This document shows, in pieces, positions 41,748 through 48,731 of a stretch of DNA of 64,000 nt (positions are counted from its first letter, which is position 1; the number at the start of each line of letters is the position of its first letter). Location: positions 3,197-67,196 of the forward strand of contig NZ_JNWZ01000047.1 of the NCBI RefSeq assembly GCF_000716545.1, written 5' to 3'. The notes under the pieces were generated by a model. It worked only from the letters and a program-made list of their open reading frames with translations, had not been told where the DNA came from and did not search any database. The DNA comes from Kitasatospora phosalacinea (GTDB lineage: Bacteria > Actinomycetota > Actinomycetes > Streptomycetales > Streptomycetaceae). Position numbers and translations under genes: made by a program.

Positions 41748-42560
41748 TCAGTACTCCTCGGGGGCCAGGTCGGGGAACTCCTCCAGGAGCAGCCGCGGCA
41801 GCCCCGGGACGGTCCACTCCCCGCACAGGTCGATCGCGGCCTGCGCGACCGCCTCCTCGAAATCCTCGAACGCGCCCGAGAGTTCGGCGGGCATCGGCAG
41901 CCCGCGGGAGTTCAGCTCGGCCAGGTTGCGGTAGCTGCGCCGCATCAGGCCCTGCTCCAGCAGCCGCCGGGCCCCGTCGGTGGAGACCCCGATCAGCAGC
42001 GGGCGCCCCGGCTGGTCCCAGTTGCCGTCCCCGTCCAGGCCGGGCGCCCGGTCGAAGGCGGCGAACCGCTCCTCCTCCGGCAGCTCCCGGAACGCCGCCA
42101 GCCACTCCCGCACCCGGCCGAGGTCGCCGGTCGGCACCCCGTCCGCGCGCAGCAGCAGCGCGTACAGCCGGGGCCAGGTCACCAGGTCGGAGCGGCGCAG
42201 CAGGGTGAGCAGCACCTCGCCCTGCCAGTCCGCCTCGGCGCGCAGCTTCTCCGCGCGCTTGGCGTTCAGCCGGCGGGCCGCCCGCTGCCACTCGATCAGC
42301 AGCCGCACCGCCGCCGGGTACCGGGCCGGGTCGCCGTCCGGCTGCACGTACAGGTGCAGCTGCTCGTACAGCAGGTGCTCCAGCACCGGGGAGGACAGCT
42401 CGGGGAGGCCGTCGTGCAGCCGGGCCCCGCCCAGCTCCAGCAGCGTCAGCACCGTCCGCACCGCGGGTTCGGGCACCGGGTCGAGGCCCGCTCCGGCCGC
42501 CCAGTCCAGCAGGTCGGCGGCGCGGGTGCGGGGCAGCAGGTGCAGGTCTTCGTCGTCCAC
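41748..42560 (-). CDS. Conserved hypothetical protein
   Basis: 270 residues from GTG 42560, placed there because a -10 box TACCGT (42573-42568) ends exactly 7 bases upstream and there is no ribosome binding site (leaderless). Mostly helical, acidic, cytoplasmic, with stretches such as HLLPRTRAADLLDWAAGAGL, EWQRAARRLNAKRAEKLRAE and a C-terminus LLLEEFPDLAPEEY. No domain recognised. Divergent from the GNAT gene across only 51 bp. Confidence 0.8.
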   Translation of the reverse strand: MDDEDLHLLPRTRAADLLDWAAGAGLDPVPEPAVRTVLTLLELGGARLHDGLPELSSPVLEHLLYEQLHLYVQPDGDPARYPAAVRLLIEWQRAARRLNAKRAEKLRAEADWQGEVLLTLLRRSDLVTWPRLYALLLRADGVPTGDLGRVREWLAAFRELPEEERFAAFDRAPGLDGDGNWDQPGRPLLIGVSTDGARRLLEQGLMRRSYRNLAELNSRGLPMPAELSGAFEDFEEAVAQAAIDLCGEWTVPGLPRLLLEEFPDLAPEEY

Positions 42561-42611
42561 CCCCGGTACGGTAGCCGGTCGCCGCGGGGGCGCCCGGTAG
42601 GGTCGGCGGCC

Positions 42612-43184
42612 ATGGAGACCCTCCGGCTGGCCGGCCCCCGCCTCACCCTGCGGGAGTACCGGCACACCCCGGAGGAGGTGGCCGCGCTGCACGCCGTGCA
42701 CGGCGACCCCGAGACGGTCCGCCACCTGCCGTTCGGCGTCCGGGACTTCGAGGACTGCGCCGACCAGCTCGAGCTGTACCTCGAAGCGGCCGAGGAGGAG
42801 CCCCGGACGCACTACCGGCTGGCCGTCGACGACCCGGCGGGGGAGCCGGTCGGCCAGGCCGCGCTCACCCGCGAGGGCGAGCACGCCGCCTGGCTCGGCT
42901 GCGTCCTGCGCCGCGACACCTGGGGCCGGGGCCACGCCGCCGAGGTCACCGCGCTGCTGTGCCTGCTCGGCTTCGAGACCCTCGGCCTGTACCGGCTGGC
43001 CGCCCGCTGCGACCCGGCCAACACCGCCTCGGTGAAGGTCCTGACCAGGGCCGGTTTCCGGTACGAGGGACGGATCCGGGCCGAGTCGCACCGGGACGGC
43101 GCCTGGCACGACGCGCTGCAGTACTCGCTGCTCGCCCCCGAGTGGAGCGGCCCGTCCTGGCGGCGCGCGGGGGCGGGCCACTGA
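42612..43184 (+). CDS. GNAT family N-acetyltransferase (RimJ/RimL-like)
   Basis: 190 residues. Acetyl-CoA site RDTWGRGHAAEVTALLCLLG and C-terminal NTASVKVLTRAGFRYEGRIR are diagnostic. Leaderless transcript predicted: TAGGGT (42598-42603) ends 8 bases before ATG 42612. It shares a 51-bp divergent promoter region with the hypothetical gene at 42560. Substrate unknown; protein N-terminal or small-molecule acetylation are both possible. Confidence 0.9.
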   Translation: METLRLAGPRLTLREYRHTPEEVAALHAVHGDPETVRHLPFGVRDFEDCADQLELYLEAAEEEPRTHYRLAVDDPAGEPVGQAALTREGEHAAWLGCVLRRDTWGRGHAAEVTALLCLLGFETLGLYRLAARCDPANTASVKVLTRAGFRYEGRIRAESHRDGAWHDALQYSLLAPEWSGPSWRRAGAGH

Positions 43185-43330
43185 GCCCGCCCCCAGGGAG
43201 AACCGGGGGTTAACCCCACCACGAAGTCGGCAGCAGGCGTCATTACGCCGGACCGGACGGCGCGGCAGATTGGTACTCGTGCCCGGCACCGCCGACCGGC
43301 GGAGCCGCCCGACGACCCGAAGGACCGCGG

Positions 43331-44029
43331 ATGTCCACCGCTGCGTACCCCGCCACCGCCCCCGGCGGCCACCCCGACCGGCCCGGGTTCTGGCGCGCCC
43401 CGTTCTCCCGGGAGACCTTCCAGGAGTTCGGCTTCGTGCTCACCGGCCTGCCGATGGCCGTGCTCGGCTTCACCCTGGTCGTCACGCTCTTCTGCACCGG
43501 CCTCGGCCTCGCCGTGACGGTCATCGGCCTGCCCGTCCTCGCCCTGCTGCTGGCCGTCGCCCGCGGCCTCGGCGGCGCCGAACGGCTGCGGATCCGCACC
43601 ATGCTCGGCGAGGAACTGCCCGCCCCACCGGAGCTGACGGTCCGCCGGGAGGGCGCCTGGGGCCGGATCACCGCCCGGCTGGCCGACCCGGCCGGCTGGA
43701 AGGCCGCGGTGCACCAGTTCGCGATGCTGCCCTGGGCGATCTTCAGCTTCACGGTCTCCACCGTCTTCTTCACCCTCGGCTGGTCACTCGCCCTCTTCCC
43801 CGTCTACCAGTGGGTGTTCCGCCGCTACACCCCCTGGGACGGCTACCGGGTCGCCGAATGGACCACTTCGGACGGCGCCCACCACGTCTACGAGATCACC
43901 TCGCTCTGGCAGATCGCCGGCGTCTGCCTGCTCGGCCTGGTCGTCCTCTTCCTCACCCCGCACCTGATCCGCGGCCTGACCGGCGTCAACCGGTTCGCCG
44001 CCCGGGCCCTGCTCTCCAGCACCGACTGA
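43331..44029 (+). CDS. Stand-alone membrane sensor domain (kinase-type sensor without kinase)
   Basis: 232 residues. Four membrane helices: GLPMAVLGFTLVVTLFCTGL, VTVIGLPVLALLLAVARGLG, AMLPWAIFSFTVSTVFFTLG and IAGVCLLGLVVLFLTPHLI. The sequence matches the sensor module that in streptomycetes usually precedes a NarL-type histidine kinase, up to LTGVNRFAARALLSSTD, where the kinase coiled-coil would start; here a stop codon follows. No kinase fragment is found downstream, only short tandem repeats, so it is either a natural stand-alone sensor or the remnant of a kinase gene. Confidence 0.8.
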   Translation: MSTAAYPATAPGGHPDRPGFWRAPFSRETFQEFGFVLTGLPMAVLGFTLVVTLFCTGLGLAVTVIGLPVLALLLAVARGLGGAERLRIRTMLGEELPAPPELTVRREGAWGRITARLADPAGWKAAVHQFAMLPWAIFSFTVSTVFFTLGWSLALFPVYQWVFRRYTPWDGYRVAEWTTSDGAHHVYEITSLWQIAGVCLLGLVVLFLTPHLIRGLTGVNRFAARALLSSTD

Positions 44030-44030
44030 G

Positions 44031-44084
44031 ACCACCGACCGGCCCCACCGACCGGCCCCACCGACCGGCCCCACCGACTGAGAC
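44031..44084. repeat. 13-bp tandem repeats after the sensor gene
   Basis: ACCGACCGGCCCC occurs three times in a row, flanked by further partial units, directly after the sensor stop codon. ACCGACTGAGACC, which contains that stop codon context, also recurs at about 44083. Slippage repeats; possibly left from deletion of a downstream kinase part. Confidence 0.6.
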
Positions 44085-44201
44085 CGCTGGCCGGGACCAC
44101 CGACCGGACCAGCGACTGAACGTGCGACACCCCCGGGCCCGTGGTCGGATGACCACGGGCCCGGGCCGCACCCCGGGCCCGCCGAACGTCCGGAGGCCCC
44201 C

Positions 44202-44933
44202 GTGCGCCAGACCGCCCCGCCCAGGCCCGCGGCCGCCCAGCCCGTCCTGGTCACCTCCCGGCCGCTCGACGAGTACTGCGCCTGCTTCGGCCTCACCCGC
44301 GCCGAGCTCGGCCGGCTGACCGGCCCCGTCCTCGACTGCCCCGGCGGCGCCGCCGCCCTCGCCGCCGAGGCCCGCGAACTCGGCTGCGAGGTGGTCGCCG
44401 CCGACCCCGGCTACGCGCTCGGCCCGCACCGCCTCGCCGCGCTCGCCGCCGACGGCCGCGCCGTGATGGCCGACGCCATCCGGCGCGACCCCCGCGGCCA
44501 CCTGCCCGCCGGCCGCCGGCGCCGCCCCGAGAAGTACCTGCGCAGCTGGGACCGCGCCCGCCGGCTGTTCGCCGCCGACGCCGCCGCCCGCCCCGAGCGC
44601 TACGTCGCCGCTGCGCTGCCCCGGCTCCCGTTCGCCGACGGCACCTTCGCCCTCACCCTCAGCTCCTACCTGCTGTTCGCCTACCCGGCCGTCTTCGGCC
44701 CCGCCGAACAGCTCCGCGCGCTGCGCGAACTCGCCCGGGTCACCGCACCCGGCGGCGAGGCCCGGGTCTACCCCCTGTACGACGAACGCGGCCGCCCCTG
44801 CCCGCACCTGACCGAACTGCGCGCCGCCCTGCGCCACCACCGCATCGCCAGCCGCGTCCTGCGCACCGGCCCGGGCGGCCGCGTCCTCGTCCTGCGGGCG
44901 CGCCCGGCTAGGCCCCGGCCCCGGCCCCGGTGA
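44202..44933 (+). CDS. SAM-dependent methyltransferase-like protein
   Basis: 243 residues, GTG 44202 with CCGGAGG upstream. The class I fold is recognised by VLDCPGGAAALAAEARELGC (a Cys/Pro variant of the glycine-rich SAM loop), the acidic VVAADPGYAL after strand 2 and LPFADGTFALTLSSYLLF as motif IV. The C-terminal 10 residues are a Pro/Arg repeat that overlaps the convergent merR gene by 26 bp. Substrate unknown. Confidence 0.82.
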   Translation: MRQTAPPRPAAAQPVLVTSRPLDEYCACFGLTRAELGRLTGPVLDCPGGAAALAAEARELGCEVVAADPGYALGPHRLAALAADGRAVMADAIRRDPRGHLPAGRRRRPEKYLRSWDRARRLFAADAAARPERYVAAALPRLPFADGTFALTLSSYLLFAYPAVFGPAEQLRALRELARVTAPGGEARVYPLYDERGRPCPHLTELRAALRHHRIASRVLRTGPGGRVLVLRARPARPRPRPR

Positions 44934-45285
44934 GCGCGCGCACCGCCCCCAGGTAGGCGCCCACCGCGTCCCGGCTGCGGGACAGGCACTCCACCCGCTC
45001 GACCAGCTGCCGGTACTCGCGCTCCAGCGCGGCCAGCGTCTGGGGCGCGGCGTCACGGACGTGGAACTGCCCGTCCAGCAGGCAGGGCAGCACCGTGCGG
45101 ATGGTGCGGGTGGACAGGCCGGAGGCCAGCAGCGAGCGGATCTGCCGGACGCGCTCCACCAGCGCCTCGTCGTACTCCCGGTAGCCGTTCGCGGACCGCC
45201 CCGGCTTCAGCAGCCCCTGCTCCTCGTAGTAGCGCAGCAGCCGGGGCGCCACCCCCGTCCGGGCCGCCAGTTCGCCGATCCGCAC
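44908..45285 (-). CDS. MerR family transcriptional regulator
   Basis: 125 residues from GTG 45285 with GGGGGAAG upstream. Helix-turn-helix VRIGELAARTGVAPRLLRYY, wing EEQGLLKPGRSANGYREYDE, then a coiled-coil dimerisation helix (LAALEREYRQLVERVECLSR). No metal-binding cysteine cluster at the C-terminus, so a small-molecule or redox-independent member. Divergent from an MFS transporter with a perfect 22-bp palindrome between them. Confidence 0.92.
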   Translation of the reverse strand: MRIGELAARTGVAPRLLRYYEEQGLLKPGRSANGYREYDEALVERVRQIRSLLASGLSTRTIRTVLPCLLDGQFHVRDAAPQTLAALEREYRQLVERVECLSRSRDAVGAYLGAVRALTGAGAGA

Positions 45286-45310
45286 AGCTTCCCCCGTCCT
45301 CGGGAAGGAC

Positions 45311-45343
45311 TTGACTCTCACACCGGTGTGAGAGTTCGACCAT
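45311..45343 (+). promoter_or_regulatory. MerR-controlled promoter with 22-bp perfect palindrome
   Basis: ACTCTCACACC (45314-45324) and its exact reverse complement (45325-45335) form the operator. -35 TTGACT (45311-45316) overlaps it, and the best -10 (GACCAT, 45338-45343) gives a 21-bp spacer, longer than normal, as at MerR-activated promoters. The MFS start codon follows 6 bases later. Confidence 0.7.
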
Positions 45344-45349
45344 ACCGGC

Positions 45350-46687
45350 ATGGCAACCACGCACCCCGAAACCCGCACCCGGGCGGGGGCCGCGGCCGGA
45401 GCCCCGCGCCTGCGCTGGTCCCCGCTGCTGGCCCTGGCCACCGCCGCCTTCCTCGGCATCGTCACCGAGGCGCTGCCCGCCGGCGTCCTCCCCGAGATGG
45501 CCCGCGACCTGCGGGTCGGCGAATCCGCGATGGGCCAGTCGCTGACCGGCTACGCCCTCGCCACCGGCCTGTCCGCGATCCCGCTGGCCCGGGCCACCGC
45601 GCACTGGTCCCGCAAGCGGCTGGTGCTCGCCGCCGTCGCCGTCCTGCTGCTGGCCGACGCCGTCACCGCGCTCTCCCCGTCCTACCCGCTCACCATGGCC
45701 GTCCGGATCGCCGCCGGCGTCGCCGTCGCCGCGATCTGGGCCGAACTCGTCGGCTACGCCCGCCGGCTGACCCCGCCCGAACTGCACGGCCGGGCCATCG
45801 CCGTCACCGGCCTCGGCGTGCCGCTCGCGCTCTCCCTCGGCATCCCGCTCGGCACCTGGTCCGGCCGGCTGATCGGCTGGCGGCCCACCTTCGCGCTGGT
45901 CGCCGTCCTCGCCGCCGCCCTGCTGCTGTGGATCGCCGCCGCCGTCCCCGACGCCCTCGGCCGCCGCCGCGGCGACCGCCCCGAACCCGTCCGCGCCGCG
46001 CTCCGGCTGCCCGGCGTCCGGCCCGTGCTGTTCGTCACCGGCGCGTACGTCCTCGCCCACAACGTCCTCTACACGTACGTCGCCGCGCTGCTCGACCACT
46101 CCGGCGCGGCCGGCCGCCGCGACCTGCCGCTGCTCGTCCTCGGGCTCGCCTCGGTGCTCGGCCTCGCCGTCACCGGCCTGCTGGTCGACCGGCGGCTGCG
46201 GCACCTCATGCTCGCCGCCACCGCCGCGTTCCTCGCCGCCGCCGGGCTCCTGCTGCTGCCCGCCCCCGCCGCGCCCCTGGTCCTGCTGGCCGCCGCGCTC
46301 TGGGGCCTCGGCTGGGGCAGCGCCGCCCCGCTCTTCCAGACCGCCGTCTCCGACGCCGGCGGCGAGCGCGGCCAGACCCTGCTGGTCGCCACCTGGAACA
46401 CCTCGATGGGCCTCGGCGGCGCCACCGGCGGCCTCCTGCTCGACCTGCTCGGCCCCGGCTCCTTCCCCTGGTTCGCCCTCGCCCTGCTGGTCCCCGTCCT
46501 CACCGTCACCGCCCTGGCCCGCCGCCACGGCTTCCCGCCCCGCCGCGACGCGACCACCCCCGGGACCGCCCCCGCGACCGCCCCCGGGAACGCAGACGGC
46601 CCGCGGGCTGCTCCTCGGACCGCCGCCCCCTGGGGGGACGGCGACCGAGGCACCGGGGATGTGCCGGTGAGCCCGCGGGCCGGGTGA
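45350..46687 (+). CDS. MFS transporter, drug or sugar efflux type
   Basis: 445 residues with twelve membrane helices over residues 25-400, of the AraJ/DHA1-like group (GIVTEALPAGVLPEMARDLR in helix 1, RIAAGVAVAAIWAELVGYAR in helix 4). The C-terminal 40 residues are Pro/Gly/Ala/Arg-rich and coincide with a strongly structured nucleic acid region on the other strand. Probably leaderless. Divergent from merR; export of the compound sensed by MerR is the simple reading. Substrate unknown. Confidence 0.92.
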   Translation: MATTHPETRTRAGAAAGAPRLRWSPLLALATAAFLGIVTEALPAGVLPEMARDLRVGESAMGQSLTGYALATGLSAIPLARATAHWSRKRLVLAAVAVLLLADAVTALSPSYPLTMAVRIAAGVAVAAIWAELVGYARRLTPPELHGRAIAVTGLGVPLALSLGIPLGTWSGRLIGWRPTFALVAVLAAALLLWIAAAVPDALGRRRGDRPEPVRAALRLPGVRPVLFVTGAYVLAHNVLYTYVAALLDHSGAAGRRDLPLLVLGLASVLGLAVTGLLVDRRLRHLMLAATAAFLAAAGLLLLPAPAAPLVLLAAALWGLGWGSAAPLFQTAVSDAGGERGQTLLVATWNTSMGLGGATGGLLLDLLGPGSFPWFALALLVPVLTVTALARRHGFPPRRDATTPGTAPATAPGNADGPRAAPRTAAPWGDGDRGTGDVPVSPRAG

Positions 46688-46813
46688 CTGCTGGGAATTC
46701 GCCTGAGCCGGAGACCTGACGGCCTCACCACTGCACAGGCAGGGGCGGCTCTAGCGAGCAGCCACCTCACGCATCCTGAAGGAACTCAACTCAGGATCAC
46801 CTCCTTTCAGTGT
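46597..46813 (-). ncRNA. Orphan structured leader RNA with perfect Shine-Dalgarno and 7-codon ORF
   Basis: On the minus strand a predicted transcript starts near 46813 and begins with GAAAGGAGGTGATCC, fully complementary to the 3' end of 16S rRNA. A short ORF (MREVAAR, 46774-46751) follows, then a nested fold: P1, 13 bp (46682-46670 with 46609-46597); P2, CACCGG/CCGGTG (46651-46669); P3, CCTCGG/CCGAGG plus CGCCG/CGGCG (46613-46650). No sense ORF follows; downstream is antisense to the MFS gene. It looks like an attenuator leader without its gene, or a regulatory RNA. Not assigned to a known family. Confidence 0.42.
46751..46774 (-). CDS. Seven-residue leader ORF (MREVAAR)
   Basis: ATG 46774 to TAG 46751. 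The AGGAGG core lies about 26 bases upstream of this ATG, further than normal for initiation, so ribosomes may bind upstream and scan or stand by. Evidence is positional only. Confidence 0.35.
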   Translation of the reverse strand: MREVAAR

Positions 46814-46819
46814 GCGGCC

Positions 46820-46849
46820 ACCTTAGGCACCGTCCGCCGGACCAGGCAA
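46820..46849 (-). promoter_or_regulatory. Promoter of the orphan leader RNA
   Basis: Minus strand: -35 TTGCCT (46849-46844), 18-bp spacer, -10 TAAGGT (46825-46820). Predicted start near 46813, 5 bases before the perfect Shine-Dalgarno. Confidence 0.55.
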
Positions 46850-46867
46850 CGGATTTATTCGGCCAGA

Positions 46868-46967
46868 CACGACGAAGGCCCGGAGGCGGTGCCTCCGGGC
46901 CTTCGTTGCTACTGAGTAGCGGGGACAGGATTTGAACCTGCGACCTCTGGGTTATGAGCCCAGCGAG
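46868..46967 (-). repeat. 100-bp direct repeat, copy 1: initiator tRNA 3' half plus terminator
   Basis: On the minus strand the unit begins at the anticodon arm of initiator tRNA-Met (CTGGGCTCATAACCCAG, three G:C pairs and anticodon CAT), continues through variable and T arm to the discriminator base (46917), then the natural 3' flank with a rho-independent hairpin. The 5' half (acceptor and D arm) is absent; unrelated sequence joins at 46968. Identical over 100 bp to 47208-47307. Confidence 0.9.
46872..46906 (-). terminator. tRNA terminator hairpin, copy 1
   Basis: 16-bp stem around GAAGGCCCGGAGGC / GCCTCCGGGCCTTC with a 3-base loop; it follows the tRNA half on the minus strand. Confidence 0.85.
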
Positions 46968-46989
46968 GGTCCGCGGCGGGCTGCGGTTC

Positions 46990-47200
46990 GGGCCGCGGTT
47001 CGGGCAGCGGCTCACGGGGACGGTCGCCGCCGTCCGGGCGCCGGGGCGACCGGCGCCTTCGTCGACGTCGGCCCGCCGGTGGCCGGTTTCGTCCACGCCC
47101 TGCTGCTGCCCGAGGACGCGGAGCGCTGGCCGCGCGGGGGCGAGGGGGCGCGGAGGCCGAGTTCGAGGTCTGGTGGGCCGACGACCGGCGCGAGGAGTGA
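46990..47200 (+). pseudogene. Decayed S1-like RNA-binding domain gene between the two repeats
   Basis: Three pieces in three frames read as one degraded protein: RLTGTVAAVRAPG (from about 47008), then ATGAFVDVGPPVAGFVHALL with LPEDAERWPRG (47046 on), then AEFEVWWADDRREE and stop (47156-47200). The pieces resemble the short S1-like domain proteins of streptomycetes (GAFVD, glycine turn, ERWP, EVWW). At least two frameshifts and no start: a dead fragment. Family assignment is by eye. Confidence 0.5.
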
Positions 47201-47207
47201 ACGCGGG

Positions 47208-47307
47208 CACGACGAAGGCCCGGAGGCGGTGCCTCCGGGCCTTCGTTGCTACTGAGTAGCGGGGACAGGATTTGAACCTGCGACCTCTGGGTTATGAGCC
47301 CAGCGAG
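47208..47307 (-). repeat. 100-bp direct repeat, copy 2: initiator tRNA 3' half plus terminator
   Basis: Exact duplicate of 46868-46967, shifted by 340 bp. Its tRNA half is fused to the end of the PrsW gene: the frame of PrsW enters the anticodon arm and stops at the TAA formed by the anticodon loop. The tRNA part is 47257-47307. Confidence 0.9.
47212..47246 (-). terminator. tRNA terminator hairpin, copy 2
   Basis: Same 16-bp stem and 3-base loop as copy 1. It now terminates transcripts coming from the PrsW gene. Confidence 0.85.
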
Positions 47308-48485
47308 ACCAGGGCCGCGAAGCACGGCACCATCACCAGGCCGTACACCAGCAGGAAGCCGTCCGTGCCCAGCCCGGCGGCGGCGTTCCACACCCCGTGC
47401 AGGCCCATCGCCAGCAGCAGGCCCGCCGGGGCGCCCAGCCGGGCGAGCCGGCGTCGGCCGGTGGTCAGGGTGAGCGCCAGGCCCAGCCCGGTCAGCGCGG
47501 TGAACAGCGGGTGCGCGAACGGCGAGAGCAGCGCCCGCAGGACGAAGGTGTGCACCGTCCCGTCGAAGTCCCGCAGGCTGGGCGGCTCGCCGAGGCCGAT
47601 CGCGTCCAGCCGGGCCTGCCGGTCCGCGGTGAACGCCCGCCCCAGGTAGAGCGCGTTCTCGGTGAACGCGAACCCGCAGGCCGTCACCCCGCCCAGCACC
47701 ACCCCCGCCGCCAGGGTGCGCGGGCGGGAGCGGGCCCGCCGCCGGCCCCCCGGGGCCGGGCGGAAGTGCGCGGGGCGGCCGGTGCAGGGGCGGTGCCACA
47801 GCAGGCGGCGCCAGCGGCCGCACGGGCGGTCCGCCTCGCAGCGGTGCCGCCGCCGCAGCGGCAGCAGCAGCACCAGCAGCGCCGAGCCCTTCGCGATCTC
47901 CTCGATCAGCGGCGTCGCGAACTCCGCGCCGAGCGTCTCGCCGCGCGCGCCCCGGTGGGCGATCAGGAAGTCGCTGGCCCACCCGTTCGCCAGGATCGCC
48001 ACCGTGGTCGCGGCGCACGCCCCCCAGGCCAGGCAGAACAGGGTGTGCCGGGTCGGCACCCGCGCGGTCCGGTTCAGCCAGGCCAGCGCGCCCAGCACGA
48101 ACGGCAGCGGCAGCAGCGCCAGGCCCAGCCCCACCAGCAGCCCCGTCGTCCCGGTCTGCCGCTGCACCAGGCGCAGGATCAGCACCCCCGAACCGGCCAG
48201 CGCCAGCGCCGCCACCGCCGAGGACACCGCGGGCCGCCGCAGCGGCCACAACCGCCGCCACAGCGGCGGCACCGTCCGGGCCGCGGCCGGGCCGCCCTGC
48301 TGTCCGGGGATCCGCCCGCTCAGCACCGGCCGCTGCGGCGACCGGCCCGGGAGCAGCCCGCCGGACCGGCGCGCGGTCGGTCCGGGGAGCGACCGAAAGC
48401 CGGTGGGGGTCGGGGAATCGGCGGCCGTGGCGGCGGCCACCACGGGCGGGCCGGGGGAGGCCTTGCCGCTGGGCGGACTGCTCAC
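47292..48485 (-). CDS. PrsW family intramembrane metalloprotease, C-terminus cut by tRNA repeat
   Basis: 397 residues from GTG 48485 (leaderless: TACGCT at 48498-48493 ends 7 bases upstream). A disordered N-region of about 90 residues, then eight or so membrane helices. PrsW motifs are intact: EEIAKG, FTENALY and the zinc His in MGLHGVWNAAAG. The protein ends at CFAALVSLGS, where the last four or five codons are inside the initiator tRNA repeat, so the native cytoplasmic tail is lost. PrsW proteases cut membrane anti-sigma factors; substrate unknown here. Probably still active, since all motifs precede the break. Confidence 0.88.
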   Translation of the reverse strand: MSSPPSGKASPGPPVVAAATAADSPTPTGFRSLPGPTARRSGGLLPGRSPQRPVLSGRIPGQQGGPAAARTVPPLWRRLWPLRRPAVSSAVAALALAGSGVLILRLVQRQTGTTGLLVGLGLALLPLPFVLGALAWLNRTARVPTRHTLFCLAWGACAATTVAILANGWASDFLIAHRGARGETLGAEFATPLIEEIAKGSALLVLLLPLRRRHRCEADRPCGRWRRLLWHRPCTGRPAHFRPAPGGRRRARSRPRTLAAGVVLGGVTACGFAFTENALYLGRAFTADRQARLDAIGLGEPPSLRDFDGTVHTFVLRALLSPFAHPLFTALTGLGLALTLTTGRRRLARLGAPAGLLLAMGLHGVWNAAAGLGTDGFLLVYGLVMVPCFAALVSLGS

Positions 48486-48731
48486 CCGCAGCAGCGTAGG
48501 CGAACCCCTCCCTCCGGGGGGAGGGGTCGGAACAATACGCATCCGACCGGTGACCGATCGTCAGCACGGCGGAGCGGCGCCCACCGCCCGGCCGGACCCG
48601 TGACATCCGTCATGCCGAGCCGGTGACGGCGGATCCTGGGGCGGCACCGGCCCCGGCGGGCACAGTGGTGACCACCGCGGGGAGGGCCCGGCGGGGCGGG
48701 AACGACACGGGAACCACACGGGGGAGACACC

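Noticed and set aside
44031..44084. CRISPR-like repeat array
   Set aside because: Unit is 13 bp without spacers; simple tandem slippage repeats.
46069..46770. 233-codon minus-strand ORF starting next to the perfect Shine-Dalgarno
   Set aside because: Most of it is the antisense shadow of the MFS gene and has no recognisable domain; the codon bias follows the MFS frame.
46794..46808. End of a 16S rRNA gene (GGATCACCTCCTTTC on the plus strand)
   Set aside because: Sequence before it does not match 16S helix 45 or the rest of the 16S; only these 15 bases agree. It is better read as a minus-strand Shine-Dalgarno.
46917..46967. Functional tRNA-Met genes at both repeat copies
   Set aside because: The acceptor 5' strand and D arm are absent in both; the joined upstream sequences cannot pair to complete a tRNA.
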